Positions 23,566-30,968 of a DNA stretch of 64,000 nucleotides are shown here, in pieces. The notes under the pieces are model-generated. The model worked only from the letters and a program-made list of their open reading frames with translations, had not been told where the DNA came from and made no database searches. The translations under genes and the position numbers were made by a program. How positions within the stretch are numbered: the first letter of the stretch is position 1; each line of letters opens with the position of its first letter. The stretch is from assembly GCA_900315735.1 (NCBI GenBank), contig ONAD01000013.1:62001-126000 (forward strand), read 5' to 3'. The DNA comes from an uncultured Lachnospiraceae bacterium (GTDB lineage: Bacteria; Bacillota; Clostridia; Lachnospirales; Lachnospiraceae).

Positions 23566-24851
23566 GCTTCATTTCCTCCTGCTATCTTTTCCAATTCTCC
23601 AATCAAATACAGGGAACCCGCACAGAATACCATCTGGTTGTCCTTCCTGCATCCCTTCGCATATCTGTATGCCTGTGCACAGTCTTCTATTACCATTGTT
23701 TCCCTGCCGTTTGCCATAAATTCATCCTGCAGTTTCAAAGGATCAATTCCACGGCTGTCCGGGATGCGGGTCAGCACAATACTATCCCACGAAACTTCCT
23801 TGCACAGTACTTTTACTGCTTCTTTATGATTCTTCTCTTCCATCATGGAAAAAAGAAGAACTGGCTTTTCTTCCGCAATCTTCTGCACATTTTTCACAAA
23901 GTGGGCAATACCATCTGCATTATGTGCTCCGTCAAAATAGATAAATGGCTCTGCCTGCTGCATTCTGCCCATCCATCTGGTATGTTCCATTGCAGAGATA
24001 ATCTCTGCTTTTCCAATTCCGGTTTCCACCTGAAGGACAGATAACGCCCGATATGCCAGTGACGCATTCATCATCTGATATTCTGCCGGAAACGGGATTT
24101 TCAAATCAACAACATCATACCCATTGGTATAACAAAAATCAATAGTTTTCCCGGTTATTTTATGAATTTTAAGACTTTCTAAAGAAATACAGTAATAAGG
24201 TGCTCTTTTTGCCCTTGCAGTCTGCCTTATCACTTCTGCCGCTGTTTCATTACTTCCATCAAAGATAACAGGAACGCCTTCTTTGATAATCCCTGCCTTT
24301 TCTCCTGCAATTGCTTCAATGGAATCTCCTAAAATCTGTGTATGCTCGAGACTGATAGATGTAATAATCGTAAGCAACGGTTCCTCAAATACATTCGTTG
24401 CATCTAACCTTCCGCCAAGTCCGGTCTCTAAAATAAGATAATGTACTTTCCGCTTCTGAAAAAGATACATGCCCATGGCAAAAAGATATTCAAAAAATGC
24501 TGGATGCGGCAGTCCTTCTGCTTCCATCTGCTCTACCACCTTCTGCACTGCCTCAAAGCTTTCTACAAATTCTTCCTGACTGCACTTTTCGCCATTGATT
24601 ACGAAACGTTCTTCCATACATACAAGGTGCGGAGAAGTAAAGAGTCCCACTTCACATCCATGTTCCACCAGCACCTGATTGATAAATGCACAGACACTTC
24701 CTTTGCCATTGCTTCCTGCCACATGGATGATTTCAAACTGATGCTCTCTGATAGAAAGTCTCTGCAGCATTTCTTTCGTATGCTCTAAACTGTTTTTCTT
24801 TGTGAACTTTGGTATTTCATATATATAATTGCAAATCTCTTCATAAGTCAT
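23562..24851 (-). CDS. folC: Folylpolyglutamate synthase / dihydrofolate synthase family
   Basis: FolC adds glutamate to folates, and in many bacteria also to dihydropteroate. The start at 24849-24851 (MTYEEICNYIYEIPKF) is preferred because AAGTGGTGA, close to the consensus ribosome site, ends 5 bases upstream; a GTG four codons earlier lacks one. The 429-residue protein has the P-loop HVAGSNGKGSV (about 43-53), the folate-side TSPHLVCMEERF, the ETGLGGRLDATN magnesium site and FDGAHN of the C-terminal domain. It is preceded by the valS terminator and followed by the 46-codon gene with a 4-base overlap. Confidence 0.95.
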   Translation of the reverse strand: MTYEEICNYIYEIPKFTKKNSLEHTKEMLQRLSIREHQFEIIHVAGSNGKGSVCAFINQVLVEHGCEVGLFTSPHLVCMEERFVINGEKCSQEEFVESFEAVQKVVEQMEAEGLPHPAFFEYLFAMGMYLFQKRKVHYLILETGLGGRLDATNVFEEPLLTIITSISLEHTQILGDSIEAIAGEKAGIIKEGVPVIFDGSNETAAEVIRQTARAKRAPYYCISLESLKIHKITGKTIDFCYTNGYDVVDLKIPFPAEYQMMNASLAYRALSVLQVETGIGKAEIISAMEHTRWMGRMQQAEPFIYFDGAHNADGIAHFVKNVQKIAEEKPVLLFSMMEEKNHKEAVKVLCKEVSWDSIVLTRIPDSRGIDPLKLQDEFMANGRETMVIEDCAQAYRYAKGCRKDNQMVFCAGSLYLIGELEKIAGGNEA

Positions 24852-24925
24852 TTTTGTCACCACTTTTCTAAGTATAATATAGTGGGAAATTTTTTCAAGA
24901 GGTTATCCTGTTTCCATAAAAAGTT

Positions 24926-24948
24926 TTCGCCGCAGAAACTGCGGCGAA
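24926..24948 (-). terminator. Terminator of valS
   Basis: A perfect 10-bp GC-rich stem (TTCGCCGCAG-TTT-CTGCGGCGAA on the minus strand) is followed by AACTTTTT. It lies 30 bp after the valS stop and 75 bp before folC. Confidence 0.85.
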
Positions 24949-24978
24949 TCGACAATACCTGTCTTTTAACTTTTGTAA

Positions 24979-27627
24979 CTATTTCATCTGAGCCAGACGC
25001 TCCTGTACGGTAGCCATCATCTGCTCATATTTTGCAAGCTTATCTTTCTCTTCCTGAATCTTTGCAGCAGGTGCCTTGCTTACAAACTTCTCATTATTTA
25101 ACATGCCGTGGGAGCGGGCAAGTTCTTTCTTAAGACGCTCTTCTTCTTTCAAAAGACGCTCTTTTTCTTTTTCCATATCTACCAAGTCTTCCAACGGCAT
25201 GTATACAACAGCTCCCGGAATAACTACGGATACTGCATCTTCTCCGATTCCTGCCTTATCGGACTGGACATCAACCTCGCTGGCACTGATAAGATTCTGG
25301 TATGTTTTCTTCATGCTCTCAAAGGTCTCACAAAGTGCTTTGTCTTCAGATACAATAAATACCTTTGCCTTTCTGGATGGTGGAACATCCATCTCTGTTC
25401 TTAAGTTACGGATGCCTTTTACCAGCTCTTTTACATGAGCAAGCATCTCTTCTTCTGCCGAGAAATTCCACTCTTCTTTGTAAACCGGCCAGTCAGCCAG
25501 CATAATGGTCTCTTCCTGTGGATTTAAGGTACAGTAGATTTCTTCTGTGATAAATGGCATATACGGATGTAATAATTTTAATGCCTGTCCTAATACAGTA
25601 CGAAGTGTCCAGAGTGCACTGTTGGCAGCCCTGGCATCCTCGTCTTTCTTATAAGTACGAACTTTGGCAATCTCGATATACCAGTCACAGAATTCATCCC
25701 AGATAAAGTCATATACTTTCTGTACTGCAATACCAAGTTCGAATTTATCCATATTTTCTGTTACATCTTTGGTCAATGTATTAACTGCTGAAAGAATCCA
25801 TTTATCTTCCGGTGCCAGGTCAGAAATTGCAGGCTTTGTTACTTCCATACCCTCTAAGTTCATCATAATGAAACGGGATGCATTCCACACTTTATTGGCA
25901 AAGTTACGGGATGCTTCTACACGCTCCCAGTAGAAACGCATATCATTTCCCGGTGCATTTCCGGTAATCAGTGTCAGTCTCAAGGCATCTGCACCATATT
26001 TATCAATAACCTCTAACGGGTCAATTCCATTTCCAAGAGATTTACTCATCTTACGGCCCTGGGAATCACGAACCAGTCCGTGGAATAATACAGTATGGAA
26101 TGGTGCTTTGCCCATCTGCTCATATCCTGAGAAAATCATACGGATTACCCAGAAGAAAATAATATCGTATCCGGTTACTAATACATCATTCGGATAGAAA
26201 TAATCTAAGTCTTCTGTTTTCTCCGGCCAGCCTAAGGTTGAGAATGGCCATAATGCAGATGAGAACCAGGTATCCAGCGTATCCGGATCCTGTGTCATAT
26301 GAGTGCATCCACATTTCGGACATTTCTCCGGTGCGCTCTTAGATACTACCATTTCTCCGCATTCGTCACAGTAATATGCAGGAATACGATGTCCCCACCA
26401 GAGCTGTCTGGAAATACACCAGTCACGGATATTATCTGTCCAGTTGAAGTAGGTTTTTTCCATACGCTTTGGAAGGAGTTTGATGTCTCCGTTCTTTACA
26501 CCTTCTACTGCCGGTTTGATTAAGTCATCCATTTTTACAAACCACTGCTGTTTAATCATCGGCTCTACCGTTGTGCCACAGCGGTCATGGGTTCCTACGT
26601 TATGGGAATGCGGAACAACCTTTACCAAAAGGCCTTCCTTCTCTAAATCTTCTACCAGTGCTTTTCGGCATTCATATCTGTCCATGCCTGCATATTTTCC
26701 GGCTTTGCTGTTCATGGTTGCGTCATCATTGATAACAACGATTTCTTCCAAGTTATGACGTTTTCCAACTTCAAAGTCGTTCGGGTCATGTGCCGGTGTA
26801 ATCTTTACACATCCGGTTCCGAATTCTTTATCTACATAAGAGTCTGCAATAACCGGAATCTCACGGTCTGTCATCGGAAGCTTTAACATTTTTCCGATAA
26901 TATCCTGATAGCGCTCATCATCCGGATTTACTGCTACTGCGGTATCACCAAATAAAGTCTCCGGACGGGTGGTTGCGATTTCTACGAATCTTCCCTCTTC
27001 CCCTACTACCGGATAATTGATATGCCAGAAGAAGCCATCCTGCTCTTCATGCTCTACCTCTGCATCGGAAATAGATGTCTTACAGACCGGACACCAGTTT
27101 ACGATACGGGAGCCTTTATAAATGAGACCTTTTTCATATAATTTAATAAATACTTCAAGAACTGCATCAGAGCATCCCTTGTCCATGGTAAAACGCTCTC
27201 TGCTCCAGTCTGCGGAAGAACCCATTTTCTTTAACTGGTTGATGATGCGGCTGCCGTACTCATCCTTCCACTCCCAGCATTTCTCTAAGAAGCCTTCTCT
27301 TCCGAGGTCATTCTTGTCAATTCCCTGTTTCTTTAAGGAATCAATAACCTTTACCTCTGTTGCAATGGCTGCGTGGTCTGTTCCCGGCTGCCATAATGCA
27401 TTATATCCCTGCATTCTCTTATAACGGATTAAGATATCCTGCATGGTATTATCCAATGCATGTCCCATATGAAGCTGTCCGGTAATATTTGGCGGCGGCA
27501 TTACAATGGTAAATGGTTTCTTGCTGCGGTCAGCCTGTGCATGGAAATATCCATTGTCTTCCCATTTCTTATAAAGTCGGTCTTCAATCCCTTTTGGATC
27601 GTAGGTTTTTGCAAGTTCTTTGCTCAT
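24979..27627 (-). CDS. valS: Valyl-tRNA synthetase
   Basis: ValS charges tRNA-Val and edits mischarged threonine. The 882-residue protein has the class Ia signature PPPNITGQLHMGHAL (HIGH-type, about 44-58), the editing domain (about 190-340), a zinc-ribbon-like CDECG ... CPKCGC insert, KMSKSLGNGIDP (KMSKS loop, about 525-536), an anticodon-binding domain and the C-terminal Val-specific coiled coil (about 815-880). The AAGGAG site is just before the ATG. Expression should be controlled by the T-box leader immediately upstream. Confidence 0.98.
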   Translation of the reverse strand: MSKELAKTYDPKGIEDRLYKKWEDNGYFHAQADRSKKPFTIVMPPPNITGQLHMGHALDNTMQDILIRYKRMQGYNALWQPGTDHAAIATEVKVIDSLKKQGIDKNDLGREGFLEKCWEWKDEYGSRIINQLKKMGSSADWSRERFTMDKGCSDAVLEVFIKLYEKGLIYKGSRIVNWCPVCKTSISDAEVEHEEQDGFFWHINYPVVGEEGRFVEIATTRPETLFGDTAVAVNPDDERYQDIIGKMLKLPMTDREIPVIADSYVDKEFGTGCVKITPAHDPNDFEVGKRHNLEEIVVINDDATMNSKAGKYAGMDRYECRKALVEDLEKEGLLVKVVPHSHNVGTHDRCGTTVEPMIKQQWFVKMDDLIKPAVEGVKNGDIKLLPKRMEKTYFNWTDNIRDWCISRQLWWGHRIPAYYCDECGEMVVSKSAPEKCPKCGCTHMTQDPDTLDTWFSSALWPFSTLGWPEKTEDLDYFYPNDVLVTGYDIIFFWVIRMIFSGYEQMGKAPFHTVLFHGLVRDSQGRKMSKSLGNGIDPLEVIDKYGADALRLTLITGNAPGNDMRFYWERVEASRNFANKVWNASRFIMMNLEGMEVTKPAISDLAPEDKWILSAVNTLTKDVTENMDKFELGIAVQKVYDFIWDEFCDWYIEIAKVRTYKKDEDARAANSALWTLRTVLGQALKLLHPYMPFITEEIYCTLNPQEETIMLADWPVYKEEWNFSAEEEMLAHVKELVKGIRNLRTEMDVPPSRKAKVFIVSEDKALCETFESMKKTYQNLISASEVDVQSDKAGIGEDAVSVVIPGAVVYMPLEDLVDMEKEKERLLKEEERLKKELARSHGMLNNEKFVSKAPAAKIQEEKDKLAKYEQMMATVQERLAQMK

Positions 27628-27647
27628 AATTGTTCTCCTTTTCCATA

Positions 27648-27930
27648 AAAAAGCCCTCCTTATCCAACCGGATAAGAAGGGCGAATCAGCGCGGTACCAC
27701 CTTCGTTATGCATAACATCTATGCACATCTCTTCTCCGTAACGTGGAGTTCCGGGAAAACTTATGCCTTGTTGGAATTCTTTATGGGATTCCTGTTGCAG
27801 GCTTTCTGGGTCTTCCGGTTCGAAAGCTACCTTCCATCTGTCGTATTCAGGCGACCTTCCAGCCGATGAGCCGTCCTCTCTTAGAACCGTACCGATGTAC
27901 TCCTCTTTCTCATTACCTTTATCTCTAGGC
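27648..27930 (-). promoter_or_regulatory. T-box leader of valS
   Basis: On the minus strand the leader contains the T-box core AAGGTGGTACCGCG (27690-27703), which pairs with the uncharged tRNA acceptor end and forms the antiterminator. It is followed by a terminator stem (13 pairs with one G-U, 27653-27682) and a T6 tract. In Stem I, GAAAG near 27900 can pair with CTTTC near 27825, and next to that stem the triplet GTA (27828-27830, followed by a purine) is placed as the specifier codon, matching valine. Uncharged tRNA-Val should let transcription continue into valS. Confidence 0.92.
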
Positions 27931-27933
27931 ATT

Positions 27934-27962
27934 ATATTAAATTTGCCAAGCACTTTTGTCAA
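27934..27962 (-). promoter_or_regulatory. Promoter of the valS T-box transcript
   Basis: TTGACA (27957-27962) is followed after 17 bp by TAATAT (27934-27939) on the minus strand, with TATAAT three bases further on. The -35 box is only about 10 bp beyond the stop of the preceding gene. Confidence 0.75.
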
Positions 27963-27971
27963 GGGTGAGTT

Positions 27972-28787
27972 TTATAAAGTATACTTTTCCAACAACTCTT
28001 TTGCCCACTCTTCACTTATCTGTAACTCTTCCTGCAATAACGCCAAAATCTCTTCCTCTGATTTTCCGAATTTGCGACCAAGTCTTATGATTTCCTGTGT
28101 CTGACCTTCTCTTCTGATTCTCGCTTCTCGCTCAAAACTCTTCATATATGCAAGACCTACCTCTCCATCCCGCTTTACTGCAGTTACCATCCGATGAAGC
28201 TTTTTCAGGCTTTCGGTGGAAGCATTCTCTATGGACGAATGCTCCATGTAATGCAGCAGCTGCTTTAATTCTTCCGGTGGGTTTCCTTCTTTTCCTCTTG
28301 TATACAAGAATATGGTCTTTGCACCATCCTCATACTCTAATTCCGGCACTTCTACACAGCTATTCTTAATGGTATATACCATTCGGTTCTCACTAAAAGG
28401 GTCATAGGTTGTGATAAAAATCACAATTACATTTCGAAGCTTTCCATATTCTTCGCCTGCCGGCAAATTTCCTGCATCGATCTTTGCATGATAAAAACGT
28501 GCTCTACGGGGAAGTGCTGCGAGATCTCCCTTTCCGTCATTCTGGTCCGGCTCAATATCAAAAATTTCTCCATTCTCTTCATCCAGATATACGTCCAGCC
28601 GGATACCATGGGCTTCTGTATTTTCTCCACCGAAGAATCGTTGCGGCACCACTGTAAGCTTTCCAATCGGACGGTGCAGAATACATTCCAAAATATACCT
28701 TGCTGACTGCTCCCCATAAATTTTATGGCTGGTCAGGCTGTTTACCAGAAAGTCGTCCACCAGATTCAGTTCTTCTAAAGTTTTCAT
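27972..28787 (-). CDS. Rpn/PD-(D/E)XK nuclease family putative transposase
   Basis: The start at 28785-28787 (MKTLEELNLVDDFLVNSL) follows AAAGGAGG by 4-5 bases; an ATG six codons earlier lacks a site. The 271-residue protein has a PD-(D/E)XK-type core, GIRLDVYLDEENGEIFDIEPDQ at about 65-86, seen as GIRLDVYLDEENG and IFDIEPDQ, then RARFYHAKIDAGNL and a C-terminal helical tail (RLGRKFGKSEEEIL). This family (PDDEXK_2/Rpn) is widespread in Clostridia and usually annotated as transposase, although Rpn proteins are DNA nucleases and many copies are stationary. No terminal repeats or target duplication were seen here, so it is not marked as a mobile element. Confidence 0.85.
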   Translation of the reverse strand: MKTLEELNLVDDFLVNSLTSHKIYGEQSARYILECILHRPIGKLTVVPQRFFGGENTEAHGIRLDVYLDEENGEIFDIEPDQNDGKGDLAALPRRARFYHAKIDAGNLPAGEEYGKLRNVIVIFITTYDPFSENRMVYTIKNSCVEVPELEYEDGAKTIFLYTRGKEGNPPEELKQLLHYMEHSSIENASTESLKKLHRMVTAVKRDGEVGLAYMKSFEREARIRREGQTQEIIRLGRKFGKSEEEILALLQEELQISEEWAKELLEKYTL

Positions 28788-29138
28788 GTTTCCTCCTTTT
28801 CCCATAGCACATAGAAAAGCAGGATAGCATATCCTATTTCCACCTCTGATATTTTACCTGTTCAATGCACTATGCGTCTGTTAATTGTAATTAGAATTTA
28901 AAAGCATAGAATTCATTGAATTGTTACCAGAAATTTAGATTGGCTTTTGCCATTCGAAAATTAGAATATATGCTTTGTGCTGATTGTAACAAATAAAAAG
29001 CGAGAATACAAGCAGATTTTTTATTCTTTATAATTCCTTTCGAAATGCCATAAAAATCCATTTTCATTGTCTCTATCCTATGTTATAATAAACGAAAATG
29101 AGAAAAATTTATACTGTAATGACAAAGGGAGAGTTTTT
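28788..29138. other. AT-rich intergenic gap with divergent promoters
   Basis: About 350 bp without a supported gene separates the divergent Rpn-family and cheC-like genes. A TATAAT hexamer near 29090, about 45 bp before the cheC-like start, may be its -10 box, but I see no good -35 box at 16-18 bp. Nothing else recognisable was found. Confidence 0.5.
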
Positions 29139-29762
29139 ATGTCTATGCTTAATTTAAAAGAACTGGATTCTATGCATTTAAGTGTTCTGGCTGAAATCGG
29201 CAATATCGGTTCCGGCAATGCAGCTACAGCACTGGCTGGTCTCTTGAATTCACCGGTAGATATTGAAGTGCCGAACATCTGTCTGCTGGATTATACCAAA
29301 GCTGCTGATTATCTTGGTGGGGCCGATAAAACTGCTATTGGTATGACAGTAAAAGTAAAAGGTGATATGAATGGCGTGATGCTTCAGATTGTGGAGAAGG
29401 AGTTTGCCAGCCGGCTGATTAATACCTTTTATGAGAAAAATGTCGATTCCATTGATTCACTGGATGATATGGATTTATCTGTTTTACGGGAAATGGCAAA
29501 TATTACAACTGCCGCTTATGTCAATTCGATTGCGAAAATGACCAATACCTTCATTGATATTGAACCGCCGCAGAATCAGCCCGGCACCATCGGTGAGATT
29601 TTAGCCGCACCGGTGAAAGAATTTACCGGACTGGATTATCAGGTACTTTTTATTGATGAGCGTTTAAGCTTCGCCCATACCCAGATTAAAACTGCCATGA
29701 TTCTGATTCTTGAAATAGACTCCATGAGAGTGCTTTTTGAGGGACTCGGTATCGGTTTATAA
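29139..29762 (+). CDS. cheC: CheC-like chemotaxis phosphatase
   Basis: CheC proteins dephosphorylate CheY-P and work with CheD. The start at 29139 (MSMLNLKELDSMHL) follows AAAGGGAG; a 24-codon upstream extension has no support. The 207-residue protein carries both family active-site helices: LAEIGNIGSGNAATALA (about 18-34) and LREMANITTAAYVNS (about 114-128), each with the Glu-x2-Asn pair, so both sites look intact. No cheD, cheY or cheA neighbours exist, so this is an orphan copy. It could act on a CheY encoded elsewhere, possibly in the same pathway as the soluble receptor at 8.8-10.2 kb, but that link is only inferred. Confidence 0.85.
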   Translation: MSMLNLKELDSMHLSVLAEIGNIGSGNAATALAGLLNSPVDIEVPNICLLDYTKAADYLGGADKTAIGMTVKVKGDMNGVMLQIVEKEFASRLINTFYEKNVDSIDSLDDMDLSVLREMANITTAAYVNSIAKMTNTFIDIEPPQNQPGTIGEILAAPVKEFTGLDYQVLFIDERLSFAHTQIKTAMILILEIDSMRVLFEGLGIGL

Positions 29763-29768
29763 TATTGC

Positions 29769-29820
29769 AAAAAAGAACGCTATTGTCTGGAATCACTTCC
29801 ATGCAATAACGTTCTTTTTT
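29769..29820. terminator. Bidirectional terminator, cheC-like gene and small membrane gene
   Basis: AAAAAAGAACG (29769-29779) pairs with CGTTCTTTTTT (29810-29820), with inner pairs TATTG/CAATA and TGGAA/TTCCA. T tracts occur on both strands, serving the plus-strand cheC-like gene and the minus-strand 44-codon gene that ends two bases away. Confidence 0.8.
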
Positions 29821-29821
29821 C

Positions 29822-29956
29822 TTACTCTTCTTCTTTGTCCTCATCTGCAATTGCCGCTGCTGCCCCGGATACTGCGGCTACTACCGCTATTACAGCTACA
29901 ATTATTACAAATAAGATTAAAATTCCAAGGAAAATCAGAAGTCCACCCTCTGTCAT
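29822..29956 (-). CDS. 44-residue single-span membrane protein
   Basis: The ATG at 29954-29956 is preceded by AAGGAGGAGG with a near-ideal distance, and the frame ends at TAA 29822-29824. The product starts MTEGGLLIFLGILILFVIIV, continues with an Ala/Val-rich stretch to residue 37, and ends in the acidic tail ADEDKEEE. It is one long hydrophobic helix with an acidic C-terminus, typical of a small membrane-regulating peptide. The ribosome site and terminator make it convincing. It is 38 bp downstream of the alarmone synthetase gene and probably co-transcribed with it. Confidence 0.75.
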   Translation of the reverse strand: MTEGGLLIFLGILILFVIIVAVIAVVAAVSGAAAAIADEDKEEE

Positions 29957-29994
29957 CTTATTACCTCCTCCTTGTACCAGATATCTATAGTATA

Positions 29995-30672
29995 CTACGA
30001 TTCTGTATTATCGTCTATAAATTCTATCATATGACGGATATCCTGCATCTCGCAGTCCATTTCTGTAATTACATCTGCAACATGCTTTAATTTATCTGCT
30101 ATTTCTTCTGAATTATTAATATGTTTCTTATAGCGAAGCTTGTGCTCAAGACTCGCCCAGAAATCCATGGCAATAGTCCGGAGCTGCACCTCCACTTTCA
30201 TATGGCGCTTCTCGTTCGATAAAAATATCGGCACATCTACAATCAGATGCAGACTACGGTATCCGTTATCCTTCGGATGTGCAATATAATCTTTCTTCTC
30301 TACCAGAATGATATCATCCTGCTGCAGCAGCAAATCTGCCATAGTATAAATATCTTCCTGAAAAGAACAGATGACGCGCACTCCCGCAATATCAAACATA
30401 TTCTCCTCAATTGCTTTCATGGAAAATCCAATATTCTTCCGTTTGATTTTTTCAATAATACTTGCCGGTTTCTTCAGTCTTGTTTTTATGGACTCAATCG
30501 GATTCCTGTTATATTGTGTGGAAAACTGCTCATTTAATACCTTAAACTTTGTTTCCACTTCCATCATGGCACACCGGTAATACATCATCAAATCCCCAAA
30601 GGGTTTCATCTCACTTAAAAAATCCTCCGGATGTGCCTCGTCTTTTATTCTGCTAAAATCTAATGGATTCAT
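29995..30672 (-). CDS. Small alarmone synthetase (RelQ-like GTP pyrophosphokinase)
   Basis: The 225-residue protein has only the (p)ppGpp synthetase domain of the RelA/SpoT family, like RelQ/YjbM: KKPASIIEKIKRK (about 67-79), the DIAGVRVICSF segment, HPKDNGYRSLHLIV with the conserved NGYRSLH, and EVQLRTIAMDFWASLEHKL. It lacks hydrolase, TGS and ACT domains. It would make (p)ppGpp from ATP and GTP or GDP in the cytoplasm, probably as a tetramer. The 44-codon membrane protein follows it by 38 bp. Confidence 0.95.
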   Translation of the reverse strand: MNPLDFSRIKDEAHPEDFLSEMKPFGDLMMYYRCAMMEVETKFKVLNEQFSTQYNRNPIESIKTRLKKPASIIEKIKRKNIGFSMKAIEENMFDIAGVRVICSFQEDIYTMADLLLQQDDIILVEKKDYIAHPKDNGYRSLHLIVDVPIFLSNEKRHMKVEVQLRTIAMDFWASLEHKLRYKKHINNSEEIADKLKHVADVITEMDCEMQDIRHMIEFIDDNTES

Positions 30673-30778
30673 CTTTTACTTTCCTCATAAGTTTATTTTT
30701 CTTACTTTTCTATCATATCAGAAAATACCCGAAACAACTATTAATTTTTTCTAAAGTTATCGCAGTGCTCACCAAAGC

Positions 30779-30832
30779 CGTGGAAGAAAAGAAGTCTGCT
30801 CAAGTAAACTTGGCTCCTTCTTTTCTTCCACG
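30779..30832. repeat. Perfect 16-bp inverted repeat with nested hairpin
   Basis: CGTGGAAGAAAAGAAG (30779-30794) is the exact reverse complement of 30817-30832, and the loop holds CAAGT-AA-ACTTG (30801-30812). On the plus strand it is followed by ATTTTTTC, so it could stop antisense transcription; on the minus strand there is no T tract. It lies in the 296-bp gap between htrA and the alarmone synthetase gene, which has no supported gene. Confidence 0.75.
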
Positions 30833-30857
30833 ATTTTTTCTCGCTACTCGCGTAAAA

Positions 30858-30906
30858 AAACAGCAGTGTCCATGTTTTCTTCAACATATTTAAGACACTG
30901 CTGTTT
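30858..30906 (-). terminator. Terminator of the HtrA gene
   Basis: A 13-bp stem (AAACAGCAGTGTC with GACACTGCTGTTT) encloses an inner ATGTT/AACAT stem. On the minus strand a run of seven T follows, 60-110 bp after the htrA stop. Confidence 0.85.
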
Positions 30907-30968
30907 TATCTGCCTTATCGGTAGCTTTGCTTTATAGATGACTAAGGGTTACATTTTATTATCCGTTT

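Noticed and set aside
27660-27962. 100-codon minus-strand frame before valS
   Set aside because: It covers the T-box leader, and starts inside the promoter, so it is RNA control sequence rather than a gene.
27972-28787. Insertion sequence around the Rpn/PD-(D/E)XK gene
   Set aside because: No terminal inverted repeats or target-site duplication are visible, and the gene abuts the valS promoter neatly.
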